NCBI RefSeq assembly: GCF_000967545.1
Contig: NZ_JXXV01000011.1
Span: forward strand, 62,001-126,000
Direction of reading: 5' to 3'
Length of the DNA: 64,000 nt
Source: Vibrio galatheae
GTDB taxonomy: Bacteria > Pseudomonadota > Gammaproteobacteria > Enterobacterales > Vibrionaceae
In this document: piece by piece, positions 37,355-46,786 of the stretch
Layout: each line of letters starts with the position of its first letter
Numbering within the stretch: the stretch's first letter is position 1
Notes under the pieces: model-generated
Seen by the model: the letters and a program-made list of their open reading frames with translations, nothing else
Database searches by the model: none
What the model was told of the DNA's origin: nothing
Position numbers and translations under genes: made by a program

Positions 37355-38554
37355 GTGATGGGTTCTTCTAGCTCATTTCTTCCTACTCGTAGAGGAAGAG
37401 TAGAGGTGAGTAATTATAAGTTGCTGAGATACTCCTTATATTGCGCACTATTTTTTATTCTTCTCTCTGGAGTTTACAGAGGGATATTACCCTTTGGGGA
37501 TGAGCCAGACTTTGATGTTAGAGCTCCCCGTATTGTTTTGGATAGTCATCCAAGTTGGTCTCCATATAATTGGCTATCTCCACTTTATGATGACATGCAG
37601 TATTTGTCCCATTGTGAGATAGACGCAACGCCTCTTTCTCTTTCTGCAACGATAGATGCCGAAAGTTGTAGTGAAAGTTTATACCAAAGAAGCACTCGTT
37701 GGTTTTTGATGATAATACTAAGTGCTCCATTGCTATTTAGTAGTGTTTTTTATTATCGAAAGAACGATGGTGTCGATGTTCGCCATCGCATGCATTCTTT
37801 GGCTCTTAGTTTAATATTTCCAGGAGCTATTTATTACCTCGGCGTTTTTGCTGAAGAACAGTTTTCTTTGATTGTATCATTATTATGTTTTATGTACTGG
37901 AAGAGAAAGCTTTTGATACTTTTCCTTATAGCAATAGTCCTTTTGTTGGATTTTGGTAGTGGGTTAGTCGTTGCATCCTTCTTTTCTATGGCCTTGTTTT
38001 ATACTTTTGTGAATAAAAGGTTAGGGTTTGGAAATGCATGTTTAATAATGCTAATACAAGTTGTTTGTTGTTATGCTATAGGTTTTTCTATTTTAGAATA
38101 TACGAAGAGCATAAGTTTTTTAGCTAACAAATCAGAGGCTATTTTATTGGCTTTAGAAAGCAAGGTATTGATAGATAAGTACCCTTTGGTTCTAAGGCCT
38201 ATTATTACATTTATGTCCTTTGTTTTTTATACTCCTGCTTTTTTAAAAGTGCCAGTGGTTTATGTAATAGTTGGAATCGCTTGCCTGTTTTCGTTATTTA
38301 AAACTTATATGAAGAGAGGAAGCATTAGTGGGAATGATTTTTTAGAATCCTTGTTACTTAGTGTAATATCTATTTCTTTTATTGTTTCATTTGTATTCCT
38401 TTTTCCTAGCTATGCAAATGCTAAATATTACATATTCCTTCTTCCTTTTGTAATATGCCCGTTGCTATATATATATGACAACTATCTATTACTATTGTTT
38501 TTTGTAACTTTGAATATTTTTGTTTTTTTGCATGTTATTTATTTTTCTATATGA
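37355..38554 (+). CDS. Polytopic membrane protein, candidate O-antigen polymerase
   Basis: Protein of 399 aa with about ten hydrophobic segments and a sizeable soluble loop (about residues 48-105, rich in Asp, Ser and Cys) after the first. No family motif is recognised. Wzy polymerases have such poorly conserved topology, and no other candidate polymerase lies in the gene run, so this is the best guess. GTG 37355 with an AGAAG site is directly followed by ATG 37358; either could start. Strongly AT-rich. Confidence 0.55.
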   Translation: MMGSSSSFLPTRRGRVEVSNYKLLRYSLYCALFFILLSGVYRGILPFGDEPDFDVRAPRIVLDSHPSWSPYNWLSPLYDDMQYLSHCEIDATPLSLSATIDAESCSESLYQRSTRWFLMIILSAPLLFSSVFYYRKNDGVDVRHRMHSLALSLIFPGAIYYLGVFAEEQFSLIVSLLCFMYWKRKLLILFLIAIVLLLDFGSGLVVASFFSMALFYTFVNKRLGFGNACLIMLIQVVCCYAIGFSILEYTKSISFLANKSEAILLALESKVLIDKYPLVLRPIITFMSFVFYTPAFLKVPVVYVIVGIACLFSLFKTYMKRGSISGNDFLESLLLSVISISFIVSFVFLFPSYANAKYYIFLLPFVICPLLYIYDNYLLLLFFVTLNIFVFLHVIYFSI

Positions 38555-38764
38555 ATATGATTGTCATGTTCTTTTACTTGCTGCCATAGTGCTAATTATT
38601 CATTACAGAGGTGGGTTTGGTTTTTTTTATCAGAGGCGTAAGATAGATATGAACGTCGTGACATGCCAGTAGTTCAAGGTCATATGATGTGGTGCTTATC
38701 GTTCTTTCTTTTAATATACTTGTCTGAAAGAGTTTCTTTTATTTAAATTAGTGTTAAGTTTGTC

Positions 38765-39754
38765 ATGGTAGATAGTAAAAGAATTGAAACAATTCAATTT
38801 ATTCGTGGTGTTGCTAGTATATTAGTTGCTTGGATTCATGCAATTCAGTTTTTTCCAGGTCATTTTAGCAACGACCTTTTTGACGAGTCCTCGAACGTTG
38901 TTTCCATTGGTGGTTTTGGCGTTGATATATTCTTTATTATCAGTGGTTTTGTAATTGCATTAAACGTAGATAAAAAACCTAGTTTGCGACAATTTGTTGT
39001 TAGTCGCTTTGTTAGGGTCGTTCCTCTTTACTGGTTGTATACAATAGCATTTTACTTGTTCATGTTGTTCTTTGCGAGTTCTTACGATTTTTTACCTATT
39101 GAATTACTATATAGTATGCTCTTCATTCCTTATGAAAATCAATTCGGTGCTTTTCAACCAATCTTAGCTGTAGGTTGGAGTTTGAACTATGAAATTCTAT
39201 TTTATGTTATAATGTCAATTTTGATTCTAATGAAAGTAAGGAACTTCCTTTTGTTTCTATTCTTAGCTTTCATTCTTGTGCTACCATTTTTTTACAAAGT
39301 TATTATTCTTGAATTTCTTTTTGGATATATCCTTTTCTATTTCTATAGGAATGATTTTTATCTAAATATTAAGCTCGCTTTTTTTATTTTAATCAGTTCT
39401 TTGGTTCTACTTTTTACTACTGCAACTTATGTTTACGAAACTGGTGGTAGTGTTCGCTTGATAATCTGGGGCGGTGGTGGAGCAGTTTTACTCTATTCAA
39501 TTATCCACTTCGAAAAGTATGTTTGTTTGTTGCCTAAGTCATTATTCAGTTGGTTGACTTTGTGGGGAACTGTGTCTTATACGCTTTATCTAAGCCATTG
39601 GTTTGTAGGTTTCGTTAGCTATAAGATACTAAATTTTTTACCTGATACCCTCCAAGTTCTAGTTACTTTTGCGATAATGCTTGTTATTGCTGTTCCACTC
39701 TATTTTGTTTTAGAAAAGCCAATTATTGGCCACATGAGAAGGTTGATTAAATAA
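38765..39754 (+). CDS. Acyltransferase 3 family membrane protein (O-acetyltransferase)
   Basis: Inner-membrane protein of 329 aa with about ten hydrophobic segments and the acyltransferase-3 hallmarks: [20 protein letters not shown] at the start with the catalytic His, FFIISGFVI near residue 56, the [11 protein letters not shown]rg motif near residue 80 and [11 protein letters not shown] near residue 137. Members O-acetylate or otherwise acylate surface polysaccharides. The stop overlaps the rmlA start by one base. The 210 bp upstream, back to the putative polymerase, hold no gene that I can support. Confidence 0.87.
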   Translation: MVDSKRIETIQFIRGVASILVAWIHAIQFFPGHFSNDLFDESSNVVSIGGFGVDIFFIISGFVIALNVDKKPSLRQFVVSRFVRVVPLYWLYTIAFYLFMLFFASSYDFLPIELLYSMLFIPYENQFGAFQPILAVGWSLNYEILFYVIMSILILMKVRNFLLFLFLAFILVLPFFYKVIILEFLFGYILFYFYRNDFYLNIKLAFFILISSLVLLFTTATYVYETGGSVRLIIWGGGGAVLLYSIIHFEKYVCLLPKSLFSWLTLWGTVSYTLYLSHWFVGFVSYKILNFLPDTLQVLVTFAIMLVIAVPLYFVLEKPIIGHMRRLIK

Positions 39755-40644
39755 TGGACAATGAAGTTAAAGGAATAGTTCTCGCCGGAGGAAGTGGCAC
39801 ACGTCTTTACCCGTTGACTAAGGTGGTCAGTAAACAGTTAATGCCAGTATATGATAAGCCGATGGTTTACTACCCAATTGCGACCTTAATGAATGCGGGC
39901 ATTCAAGACATCTTGATCATTACAACCCCCGAAGAGCAAGACCGCTTTATAGAATTACTTGGTGACGGTAAGGCTTGGGGTATTGACCTCAGTTATACGG
40001 TCCAACCCTCACCGGATGGCCTTGCACAAGCATTTGTTCTTGCTGAAGAATTTATTGGGTCTAGCAATGTAGCCTTGATCCTAGGAGATAATCTGTTCTA
40101 TGGCCATGACTTAGTTAAATCTTTACGGTCTGCCGCGGAGCGCGAAAATGGTGGAACAATCTTCGGATATCATGTGGCCAGTCCTCAAGCATATGGTGTT
40201 GTTGAGTTTGATGAAGAAGGTAAAGCAATATCAATTGAGGAAAAACCTCAAGAGCCCAAGTCAAATTATGCTATACCTGGCCTCTATTTCTTTGATAATA
40301 AGGTTATAGAATACGCAAAAAATGTAAAGCCTTCAGCGCGTGGTGAGTTGGAAATTACAGATGTTATTGAGCGGTACCTTCAGTCTGGGGCGTTGAGGGT
40401 TGAAATCATGGGGCGAGGCACTGCTTGGCTTGATACTGGTACTCACGACAGTCTTCTTCAAGCTGCTCAATTTATCGAGACCATAGAAAAGCGCCAGGGG
40501 CTTAAAGTAAACTGCCCCGAAGAAGTCGCGTTCAGAATGGGGTACATCACAGAAGATCAATTACGTGAGATTGCTGGGCCATTACGTAAGAGTGGTTACG
40601 GAGAGTATCTACTAAATTTGTTATCAAACAAGGTTTTCTCATGA
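39754..40644 (+). CDS. rmlA: Glucose-1-phosphate thymidylyltransferase
   Basis: First step of dTDP-L-rhamnose synthesis. Protein of 296 aa with the nucleotidyltransferase signature [11 protein letters not shown] at residues 11-21, [12 protein letters not shown] near residue 28, LGDNLFYG near residue 109 and the [11 protein letters not shown] stretch near residue 225. Overlaps rmlC by 4 bp. GC rises again compared with the preceding AT-rich genes. The order rmlA-C-B-D is complete in this locus. Confidence 0.97.
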   Translation: MDNEVKGIVLAGGSGTRLYPLTKVVSKQLMPVYDKPMVYYPIATLMNAGIQDILIITTPEEQDRFIELLGDGKAWGIDLSYTVQPSPDGLAQAFVLAEEFIGSSNVALILGDNLFYGHDLVKSLRSAAERENGGTIFGYHVASPQAYGVVEFDEEGKAISIEEKPQEPKSNYAIPGLYFFDNKVIEYAKNVKPSARGELEITDVIERYLQSGALRVEIMGRGTAWLDTGTHDSLLQAAQFIETIEKRQGLKVNCPEEVAFRMGYITEDQLREIAGPLRKSGYGEYLLNLLSNKVFS

Positions 40645-41186
40645 GAATAATTGAAACCGAAATTACCGACGTAAAAATAATTGAGCCAAAGGTTTTTGGC
40701 GATGATAGAGGTTTCTTTTTAGAAACCTTCAAAGAAGAATGGTTTCGAGAAAACGTAGAAGATGTCTCTTTTGTTCAGGATAATCACAGTAAATCTAAGC
40801 AAGGGATTTTACGTGGTTTGCACTATCAAACGAAGCAAACACAAGGTAAATTAGTTCGAGTCATTTATGGTGAAGTTTATGATGTAGCTGTTGACATGAG
40901 AGCCAATAGCCCGACTTTTGGAAAGCACGTAGGTGTACTGCTGAGTAGTGATAACAAAAGACAGCTTTGGGTTCCTGCTGGGTTTGCACATGGCTTTTAT
41001 GTAATAAGTGAAAGTGCTGAATTTGTGTACAAGTGTACGGATTATTATGCGCCTCAGTTTGAGGTAAGTATTGTTTGGAATGACCCAGCTCTCAACATTA
41101 ACTGGCCACTGGTAAACGGGAACACACCAATATTGTCAGATAAAGACAAAGGTGGCTTGATGTTGGTAGAAGCCCCGACCTTTTAA
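40641..41186 (+). CDS. rmlC: dTDP-4-dehydrorhamnose 3,5-epimerase
   Basis: Third step of dTDP-L-rhamnose synthesis, epimerising C3 and C5 of the 4-keto sugar. Cupin-fold protein of 181 aa with the catalytic His in RGLHYQ near residue 61, QGKLVRV near residue 70 and FAHGFYV near residue 118 with the conserved aromatic and His residues. It starts within the end of rmlA (ATGA overlap) and lies 13 bp before rmlB. Confidence 0.97.
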   Translation: MRIIETEITDVKIIEPKVFGDDRGFFLETFKEEWFRENVEDVSFVQDNHSKSKQGILRGLHYQTKQTQGKLVRVIYGEVYDVAVDMRANSPTFGKHVGVLLSSDNKRQLWVPAGFAHGFYVISESAEFVYKCTDYYAPQFEVSIVWNDPALNINWPLVNGNTPILSDKDKGGLMLVEAPTF

Positions 41187-41199
41187 GAGTATTAGTAGA

Positions 41200-42264
41200 A
41201 TGAGCAAAACAATTTTTATCACAGGTGGGGCAGGGTTTATAGGCTCTGCACTTGTTCGTTACTTGATTAATGAAACTGACAATATAGTGATTAATTTCGA
41301 TAAGTTGACTTACGCTGGTAACTTAGAATCTTTAAGTACTATTGAAAAGTCAGATCGCTATTATTTTATTAAAGGTGATATTTGCGACCGTGATAAGGTC
41401 AGCCAAGCATTTGAAAAACATCAGCCCAACTTTATTATGCATCTAGCGGCCGAGAGCCATGTTGATCGATCTATCGATGGGCCTGACGAGTTTATTCAAA
41501 CCAATGTTGTCGGTACTTACGCGCTCCTAGAAGAAGCAAGGAAATACTATAACTCGTTGGATGACGAGCAGAAAACTACATTCCGATTTCATCATATTTC
41601 TACCGATGAGGTATACGGTGATTTGGGCGAATCAGGGCTATTTACTGAACAAACTCCATATGAACCAAGTTCCCCTTATTCGGCCTCAAAAGCGGCATCT
41701 GATCACTTGGTTCGAGCATGGCACCGCACCTATAAACTACCGATTGTATTGACAAACTGCTCCAATAACTATGGCGTTTATCATTTTCCTGAGAAGTTAA
41801 TACCGTTAATTATTCTAAATGCGCTTGAAGGGAAAGCGTTGCCAGTCTACGGAAATGGAAAGCAAGTCAGAGATTGGCTGTTTGTGGATGATCATGTTAG
41901 AGCGTTATACAAGGTAGTGACTGAAGGTAAAATTGGTGAAACTTACAATATTGGTGGTTTCAATGAAAAGAAAAATATCGAAGTCGTTAAAGCAATTTGT
42001 AATCACCTCAATGTTATGATCGAAAATAAGCCAGAAAATATAAATGATTTCAAAGAACTGATATCTTTTGTCGACGACCGTCCCGGTCATGATGTTCGTT
42101 ATGCAATCGACGCAAGTAAAATAAATAATGAACTAGGATGGTATCCCGTAGAGACCTTTGATACGGGTATATTGAAGACGATACAGTGGTATCTCACTAA
42201 TCTAGACTGGTGTAAGAGGGTCCAAGATGGTAGTTACCAGCGCGAAAGGTTAGGTAAGTATTGA
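41200..42264 (+). CDS. rmlB: dTDP-D-glucose 4,6-dehydratase
   Basis: Second step of dTDP-L-rhamnose synthesis. SDR protein of 354 aa with the NAD motif GGAGFIGS at residues 8-15, the [13 protein letters not shown] stretch near residue 83, the catalytic STDEVYG near residue 135 and YSASKAASD near residue 165. Intact and of usual length. Followed one base later by rmlD. Confidence 0.97.
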   Translation: MSKTIFITGGAGFIGSALVRYLINETDNIVINFDKLTYAGNLESLSTIEKSDRYYFIKGDICDRDKVSQAFEKHQPNFIMHLAAESHVDRSIDGPDEFIQTNVVGTYALLEEARKYYNSLDDEQKTTFRFHHISTDEVYGDLGESGLFTEQTPYEPSSPYSASKAASDHLVRAWHRTYKLPIVLTNCSNNYGVYHFPEKLIPLIILNALEGKALPVYGNGKQVRDWLFVDDHVRALYKVVTEGKIGETYNIGGFNEKKNIEVVKAICNHLNVMIENKPENINDFKELISFVDDRPGHDVRYAIDASKINNELGWYPVETFDTGILKTIQWYLTNLDWCKRVQDGSYQRERLGKY

Positions 42265-42265
42265 T

Positions 42266-43123
42266 ATGGAAGTGTTGATTGTAGGTAAAAATGGACAATT
42301 GGCTTGGGAACTTCAAAGAACTTGTCCTAGTAGTATTGATATGCATGTCTGCTCTAGCCAAGATATTGATATTACCTCATTAGAAAGTGTAGATAGAATC
42401 GTCTCTAGTATCCAGCCTGATGTCATCATAAATGCGGCTGCGTACACAGCCGTAGATAAGGCTGAGGTTGATAGAGAAAGTGCATTTCTTATTAATGAAA
42501 CTGGGGTGGAAAATATATCTCAAGTAGCAAAAAGATATGACGTTCGCCTTCTCCATGTCTCCACGGACTTCGTCTTTGATGGTTGTAAGAACTCAGCTTA
42601 CGAAACAAACGAGCAAGCCAATCCTATTTGTGTTTATGGTCTGTCAAAGCTCAAGGGTGAGCAGGCGATAAAGAAGTTACATAAAAATGCAGCAATTATT
42701 CGCACTTCTTGGCTTTACTCGGAGCATGGCCAGAATTTCGTGAATACTATGCTTCATCTAATGAAGGATAGAGAAAAACTCGATGTGGTTAGTGACCAAA
42801 TTGGTTGCCCGACTAGCGCACATGGACTGGCAAAATTCTTATGGTCACTAGCGGAAATAGATGAGATATCTGACATATACCATTATTGCGATTTGGGTGT
42901 TGCTAGCTGGTATGATTTCGCTATTAGTATTCAAAGTTTGGGACTAAAGTATGGACTTTTGGACAAACGCATACCAATCACGCCCATCTCGAGTAGTGAA
43001 TATCCGACATTAGCTCAAAGGCCAACGTTTAGTCTACTGAGCTCGTCAGTAGAGGCTAAGGGATATCAGAAACATTGGACAGAGGCTCTAGAGGATACTT
43101 TGGAGAGTCTATGCAAAAGCTGA
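42266..43123 (+). CDS. rmlD: dTDP-4-dehydrorhamnose reductase
   Basis: Last step, yielding dTDP-L-rhamnose. SDR protein of 285 aa with the N-terminal GKNGQLAWEL, NAAAYTAVDKAE near residue 56, STDFVFDG near residue 98 and the catalytic YGLSKLKGE near residue 124. The 3' end overlaps the start of the GT2 gene by 13 bp. The product should be used by the rhamnosyltransferase next door. Confidence 0.96.
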   Translation: MEVLIVGKNGQLAWELQRTCPSSIDMHVCSSQDIDITSLESVDRIVSSIQPDVIINAAAYTAVDKAEVDRESAFLINETGVENISQVAKRYDVRLLHVSTDFVFDGCKNSAYETNEQANPICVYGLSKLKGEQAIKKLHKNAAIIRTSWLYSEHGQNFVNTMLHLMKDREKLDVVSDQIGCPTSAHGLAKFLWSLAEIDEISDIYHYCDLGVASWYDFAISIQSLGLKYGLLDKRIPITPISSSEYPTLAQRPTFSLLSSSVEAKGYQKHWTEALEDTLESLCKS

Positions 43124-43872
43124 TTGTTGGGATAGTGTCTCATGGTCACTACGACTATATCTCAAGCAACGAAGAACTTATAGATATAGGGTTCATCGAA
43201 AATGTAGAGATTGTAGTGAAAGATAATCTAGGTGATAGTAATCTAGCTGAATATTGTGAAATAAATAATTATACATATATTGCCAGTGAATCTTGTTTAG
43301 GGTTTGGAGAAAATAATAACAGTATTTTTCGCTATGCTTTGGAAAGCTTGGACGCAAGTGGCAGTGACTGGTTTATTATTCTTAATCCTGATGTGGAAAT
43401 TAAAAAAAATGATTTTTCCACTCTAATTTCTGAGTTGAATGGCGCCCTGGGTGACTTTTACGCTCCAAATCTATTTAAGGACGTATCACATTCAATACCC
43501 GAAAACTCGGCACGGCTATTCGCGACATACAAGTGTCTATTTAATCCCTTCCTAGGAAAATCCATTAATAAGCCCTATCTCAAAGAAAGGTTGGTGGATA
43601 AACAAACAATTGAATGGGCTTCTGGAGCTTTTTTATGTATTAAGTTTTGTGCATTCCAGAAAGTAGGGGGATTTGATTCGAAGTACTTCATGTATTTTGA
43701 AGATGTGGATTTATGTTATCGATTGAGAGAACATGGAATTCCCTTAAGGTTTTTGAAGAACGTTAAAGCAGTCCACAAAGGAGAATATCGAAATCGTTCT
43801 ATTTTCTCAAAACATTTCAGGTGGTATTTAAGTAGCTTATTTAAGTTTTTAGAGACACAACGGACGGGATAA
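43111..43872 (+). CDS. Glycosyltransferase family 2, probable rhamnosyltransferase
   Basis: GT2 protein of 253 aa from ATG 43111, which has GGAGAG upstream; the longer frame from 43075 lies inside rmlD and is unlikely. It has IVSHGHYDYI at the start, the metal-binding LNPDVEI near residue 90, WASGAFLCIK near residue 168 and the FMYFEDVDLCYR stretch near residue 190 that is typical of WbbL-like rhamnosyltransferases. The overlap with rmlD supports dTDP-rhamnose as donor. Acceptor unknown. Confidence 0.85.
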   Translation: MQKLIVGIVSHGHYDYISSNEELIDIGFIENVEIVVKDNLGDSNLAEYCEINNYTYIASESCLGFGENNNSIFRYALESLDASGSDWFIILNPDVEIKKNDFSTLISELNGALGDFYAPNLFKDVSHSIPENSARLFATYKCLFNPFLGKSINKPYLKERLVDKQTIEWASGAFLCIKFCAFQKVGGFDSKYFMYFEDVDLCYRLREHGIPLRFLKNVKAVHKGEYRNRSIFSKHFRWYLSSLFKFLETQRTG

Positions 43873-43883
43873 AGCGATTTTTC

Positions 43884-44834
43884 ATGAAGAAGTTATTAAT
43901 TACGGGTTATTCCGGATTCGTCGGTGCCTGCCTTTGCAATACCCTGAAAGGACTATATAATTTAAACTTGTTGGGGCGGAAGAAGTCAGACCAAGGCATA
44001 CTATTTAAAAGTACTATCGGCAAAGACAGTGAGTATGCTGAAGCGCTTCAAGGTGTTGATGTTGTAGTTCATTGTGCTGCTCGTGTTCATGTAATGAACG
44101 ATTCCGTACCAAGTTCAATTGACGAGTATCGGACAGTAAATACTCATGGTACTGAAAATTTAGCACGCCAAGCCGCAGCAGCGGGAGTTAAGCGTTTTAT
44201 TTTTGTAAGCAGTATAAAGGTTAATGGAGAGTGTACACCTTTAGACAAACCATATACCTCAGCTGATCCGCATGCACCAGAAGATGGCTATGGACTATCT
44301 AAATCAGAAGCTGAGCAACAGCTCTTTGATATTGGTAAAGAGACAGGGATGGAGATCGTGGTCATCCGGCCAACGCTTGTTTATGGCCCAGGAGTCAAGG
44401 CTAACTTTGCCTCACTAATGAGCTTGGTTGGCATGGGCATCCCTCTTCCTTTTTCTTGTATCAACAATAACAAGCGTAGTTTGGTTTCGGTCACCAATTT
44501 GGTTGATCTTATCGTGACCTGTATCGATCACCCCAAGGCTGCGAATGAAGTCTTCCTTGTTTCCGATGATCAGGATGTGTCTACATCTGAGATGGTGAAG
44601 TATATGGCTAAAGCTCTGGGTAAGCCTACATGGCAGATTCCCGTTCCGTTTTGGTGTTATAACTTGGTTGGAAAGATCTTAGGCAAGAAGGACGTTGTTG
44701 ATAGGCTTACAGGTTCACTTCAGGTTGATATATCCCATACAAAAGACACACTTGGTTGGGCTCCTCCTCAGTCTCTAGAAGATGGGTTTAGAGAAACCGC
44801 TCAAGCCTTTTTACACAGTAAACATAAGCAATGA
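43884..44834 (+). CDS. SDR sugar 4-reductase/epimerase (WbpV-like)
   Basis: Extended SDR of 316 aa with the NAD motif GYSGFVGA at residues 8-15, HCAARVHVM near residue 63, SSIKVNGE near residue 109 and the catalytic YGLSKSEAE near residue 136. This branch (WbpV/WreQ-like) reduces UDP-4-keto-6-deoxy-GlcNAc to UDP-QuiNAc, or epimerises at C4. It directly precedes the initiating transferase (ATGA overlap), the standard pairing for QuiNAc or FucNAc-initiated glycans. The 4,6-dehydratase it needs is at 50573. Confidence 0.82.
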   Translation: MKKLLITGYSGFVGACLCNTLKGLYNLNLLGRKKSDQGILFKSTIGKDSEYAEALQGVDVVVHCAARVHVMNDSVPSSIDEYRTVNTHGTENLARQAAAAGVKRFIFVSSIKVNGECTPLDKPYTSADPHAPEDGYGLSKSEAEQQLFDIGKETGMEIVVIRPTLVYGPGVKANFASLMSLVGMGIPLPFSCINNNKRSLVSVTNLVDLIVTCIDHPKAANEVFLVSDDQDVSTSEMVKYMAKALGKPTWQIPVPFWCYNLVGKILGKKDVVDRLTGSLQVDISHTKDTLGWAPPQSLEDGFRETAQAFLHSKHKQ

Positions 44835-45385
44835 CAATGATCCGATTACTAGATTTTCTCGCAGCCTTTTTCGGCTTGCTATTTTTGTGGCCCCTTTTAC
44901 TTGCCGTTACCATCATTGGTTTGTTCGATACTGGCTCGCCTATTTTTGTTCAAGAGCGTGTAGGGCGAAACAAAAAGCCGTTTAAACTGATTAAGTTCCG
45001 TACGATGTCTATTGAGACGACATCGGTGGCTAGCCACTTAGCTAATAATGCTTCGATTACAAAGTGGGGTGGATTCTTACGTAAAACCAAAATTGATGAG
45101 CTGCCGCAGCTTATTAATGTACTCAAAGGCGAAATGAGCCTAGTAGGCCCACGTCCGAATCTGTTTAACCAAGAAGAACTGATCAATGAGCGTGAAGTGT
45201 TCGGTGTATATGATGTACTTCCCGGTATTACTGGCTTGGCGCAAGTGCAAAACATCGATATGTCGACTCCACAGCTGTTGGCTCAAATCGACAAAAAGAT
45301 GATCGATTCGCTGACGTTGAAAAACTATTTCAAGTACATCCTGATGACGGTTACAGGGAGTGGTGCGGGGGATGCAGTTAAGTAA
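44831..45385 (+). CDS. Initiating undecaprenyl-phosphate sugar phosphotransferase (small PGT)
   Basis: Monotopic phosphoglycosyl transferase of 184 aa: one N-terminal hydrophobic segment (residues 5-30), FVQERVGRNKKPFKLIKFRTM near residue 39, KTKIDELPQLINVLKGEMS near residue 85, and VGPRP near residue 105, the signature of the bacterial sugar transferase family. It moves a sugar-1-phosphate to undecaprenyl phosphate, starting each repeat unit. Its size is that of PglC/WbpL-soluble-domain types rather than the long WcaJ type. The last gene before the IS region; the likely sugar is QuiNAc or FucNAc. Confidence 0.9.
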   Translation: MTMIRLLDFLAAFFGLLFLWPLLLAVTIIGLFDTGSPIFVQERVGRNKKPFKLIKFRTMSIETTSVASHLANNASITKWGGFLRKTKIDELPQLINVLKGEMSLVGPRPNLFNQEELINEREVFGVYDVLPGITGLAQVQNIDMSTPQLLAQIDKKMIDSLTLKNYFKYILMTVTGSGAGDAVK

Positions 45386-45397
45386 CTTGAGATCGGT

Positions 45398-45428
45398 TTA
45401 AGTGATCCGCACCATCAGTTTGGACACC
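45398..45428 (+). mobile_element. Solo left end of an IS3-family element
   Basis: TTAAGTGATCCGCACCATCA and the following TTTGGACACC match, with a few changes, the stretch at 48851-48882 that precedes the IS3 orfA remnant. No orfA follows here; about 80 bp later the IS481 remnant begins. It is probably what remains of a second copy. Confidence 0.6.
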
Positions 45429-45547
45429 CAGTGGTTATCTACGACTATCAGGTGTAGAAAAGAAGGCAAAAGGACTCAATGAGGAGTCTCGTCACAAATT
45501 ACGACAAGAAGATGTGTGATTCATAGGCATCCTTTCAACTATACTGG

Positions 45548-45904
45548 GTGTCTATGGACAGAGAAATCCAACAAAGACTACAGTGGGTAAAAATGTATGA
45601 GGAATGTGGCGATGTAGGCCTCGTATGTCGACGCTGTGGTATTTCCAGACCAGCATTACGCAAGTGGGCTAAGCGATATAAGCAGTTTGGAATCGCTGGC
45701 CTAGAAAGCCAGAGCAGACGCCCTTATTCATCTCCAGATACCAAAGTCACTGATGAGCTAAGAGCATTGATCCTTACGATGCGTGAGAAACGCAATTTAG
45801 GAGCGCGGCGTTTACAAACGGAATTAATCCGACTTCACCAAATACACCTAAGCACCGCGACACTCCATAAAGTTTTATCCGAGCATCAGTCAAACCCATC
45901 GTAA
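45548..45904 (+). pseudogene. IS481-family transposase, N-terminal fragment
   Basis: 118 codons with the helix-turn-helix part: QQRLQWVKMYEECG, CRRCGISRPALRKWAKRY and FGIAGLESQSRRP, then GARRLQTELIRLH. The frame is lost near 45889, where a one-base deletion (CATCAGTCAAACC) leads to a stop; in another frame the next bases read on as IVTYRRKKDFQRYERPIPGD, the expected continuation. GTG 45548 or ATG 45554 would be the start. Confidence 0.8.
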
Positions 45905-46310
45905 CTTACCGACGCAAAAAAGATTTCCAAAGATATGAGCGCCCAATTCCTGGTGATAGAGTCCAGAAACAACTTATGATTTATGGAATCAAGTTTCGCC
46001 CAAATAAGTCTGGCTCACCTCACTTGAATGGCAAAGTGGAACGCTCGCAGAAAACAGATAAAAGTGAGTTCTATCCGACTATAGATGTCTCAATGGGATT
46101 GGAAGAACTGGATCGGCTACTAGCTGAATGGCAACACTACTACAACTGGGAACGGCCCCACAGCTCGTAAAGACAGGATTACTGAGATATCTGATCAAAC
46201 CCCTTTGTCTGAAGAGGTATCTCAGCACTACCAGATCAAGAAAGAGTGGTTTCAAGAGCAGAATTACAAGTTCGATCTTCAGCTAAGAAAATTGAAACCA
46301 TCTCTATGAA
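45905..46310 (+). pseudogene. IS481-family transposase, C-terminal fragment
   Basis: In shifted frames the DNA encodes the linker before the integrase core, then jumps near 45972 to the last catalytic part: GIKFRPNKSGSPHLNGKVER with the Glu, DKSEFYPTIDV and LAEWQHYYNWERPHSS. The segment that should carry the first two catalytic Asp residues is deleted. A further shift follows before the end at the right repeat. It cannot make an active transposase. Confidence 0.78.
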
Positions 46311-46348
46311 TCACACATCTTAGATGAGTTCAAGCAGTGGCTTGATTA

Positions 46349-46744
46349 TCAAAACGTTCTGCCAAAAGGGTTACTCAGAAAAGCCATTACCCCGCTGACT
46401 CCCTGAGTGACCCTGTTTAGCTCCTCTCGGATTGCGGTCACCAGAGCTTTGAGCTTTTTTCGCTCAGCCCGCTCTTTTGGTCCATCCGAAGACGGTGGTT
46501 TTGAAGAGTTAGAGCAACTGGTTTTCAGCTTATCTTCATAATGGCGAAGTTGTTCCCACAACTCTTCGATGAGTGCGTTAGCTTCATTGATATCAGAGGC
46601 AACTGGCGGAGCCTCGGCGAATTTGGATTTCTTCTTTTTCATACCTTCATCATGAAGGCTGTAAATGAGCACTCAATAAGAAAAAGTGGATCAAGTGTGG
46701 AGAGTCACACTTGATTGTCAATGGGGGACCGGTGAACGCTTACC
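46349..46744 (-). mobile_element. IS66-family remnant (TnpC N-terminus and one terminal repeat)
   Basis: Minus-strand frame 46672-46349 includes MKKKKSKFAEAPPVASD, a coiled stretch EELWEQLRHYEDKLK and NSSKPPSSDGPKERAERK, the hallmark N-terminus of IS66 TnpC. After about 75 codons the similarity stops and unrelated sequence follows to the stop. The outer end GGTGAACGCTTACC (46731-46744) reads GGTAAGCGTTCACC on minus, like IS66 terminal repeats. Only tnpC is seen, as in single-gene IS66 members; the rest of the element is gone. Confidence 0.7.
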
Positions 46745-46786
46745 ACGATCTCACCCAGGCTGAGTGGGTGAAATCCATACAATTGG

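Larger units (their letters stand above)
45509..46321 (+). mobile_element. IS481-family element with internal deletion and intact ends
   Basis: Bounded by a perfect 18-bp inverted repeat, AAGATGTGTGATTCATAG at 45509-45526 and its complement at 46304-46321. Total length is 813 bp, shorter than a full IS481 member. No target duplication is evident. It contains the two transposase fragments described separately. Confidence 0.8.

Noticed and set aside
38555..38764. Small gene in the 210-bp gap before the acyltransferase
   Set aside because: Only very short frames without ribosome sites or recognisable peptides are present.
43075..43110. Earlier start of the GT2 gene inside rmlD
   Set aside because: The extra residues do not match the family and the ribosome site belongs to ATG 43111.
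46749..46772. Seven-bp stem TCACCCA/TGGGTGA after the OafA-type gene as terminator
   Set aside because: No T run follows on the transcribed strand and the sequence lies at an IS66 end.
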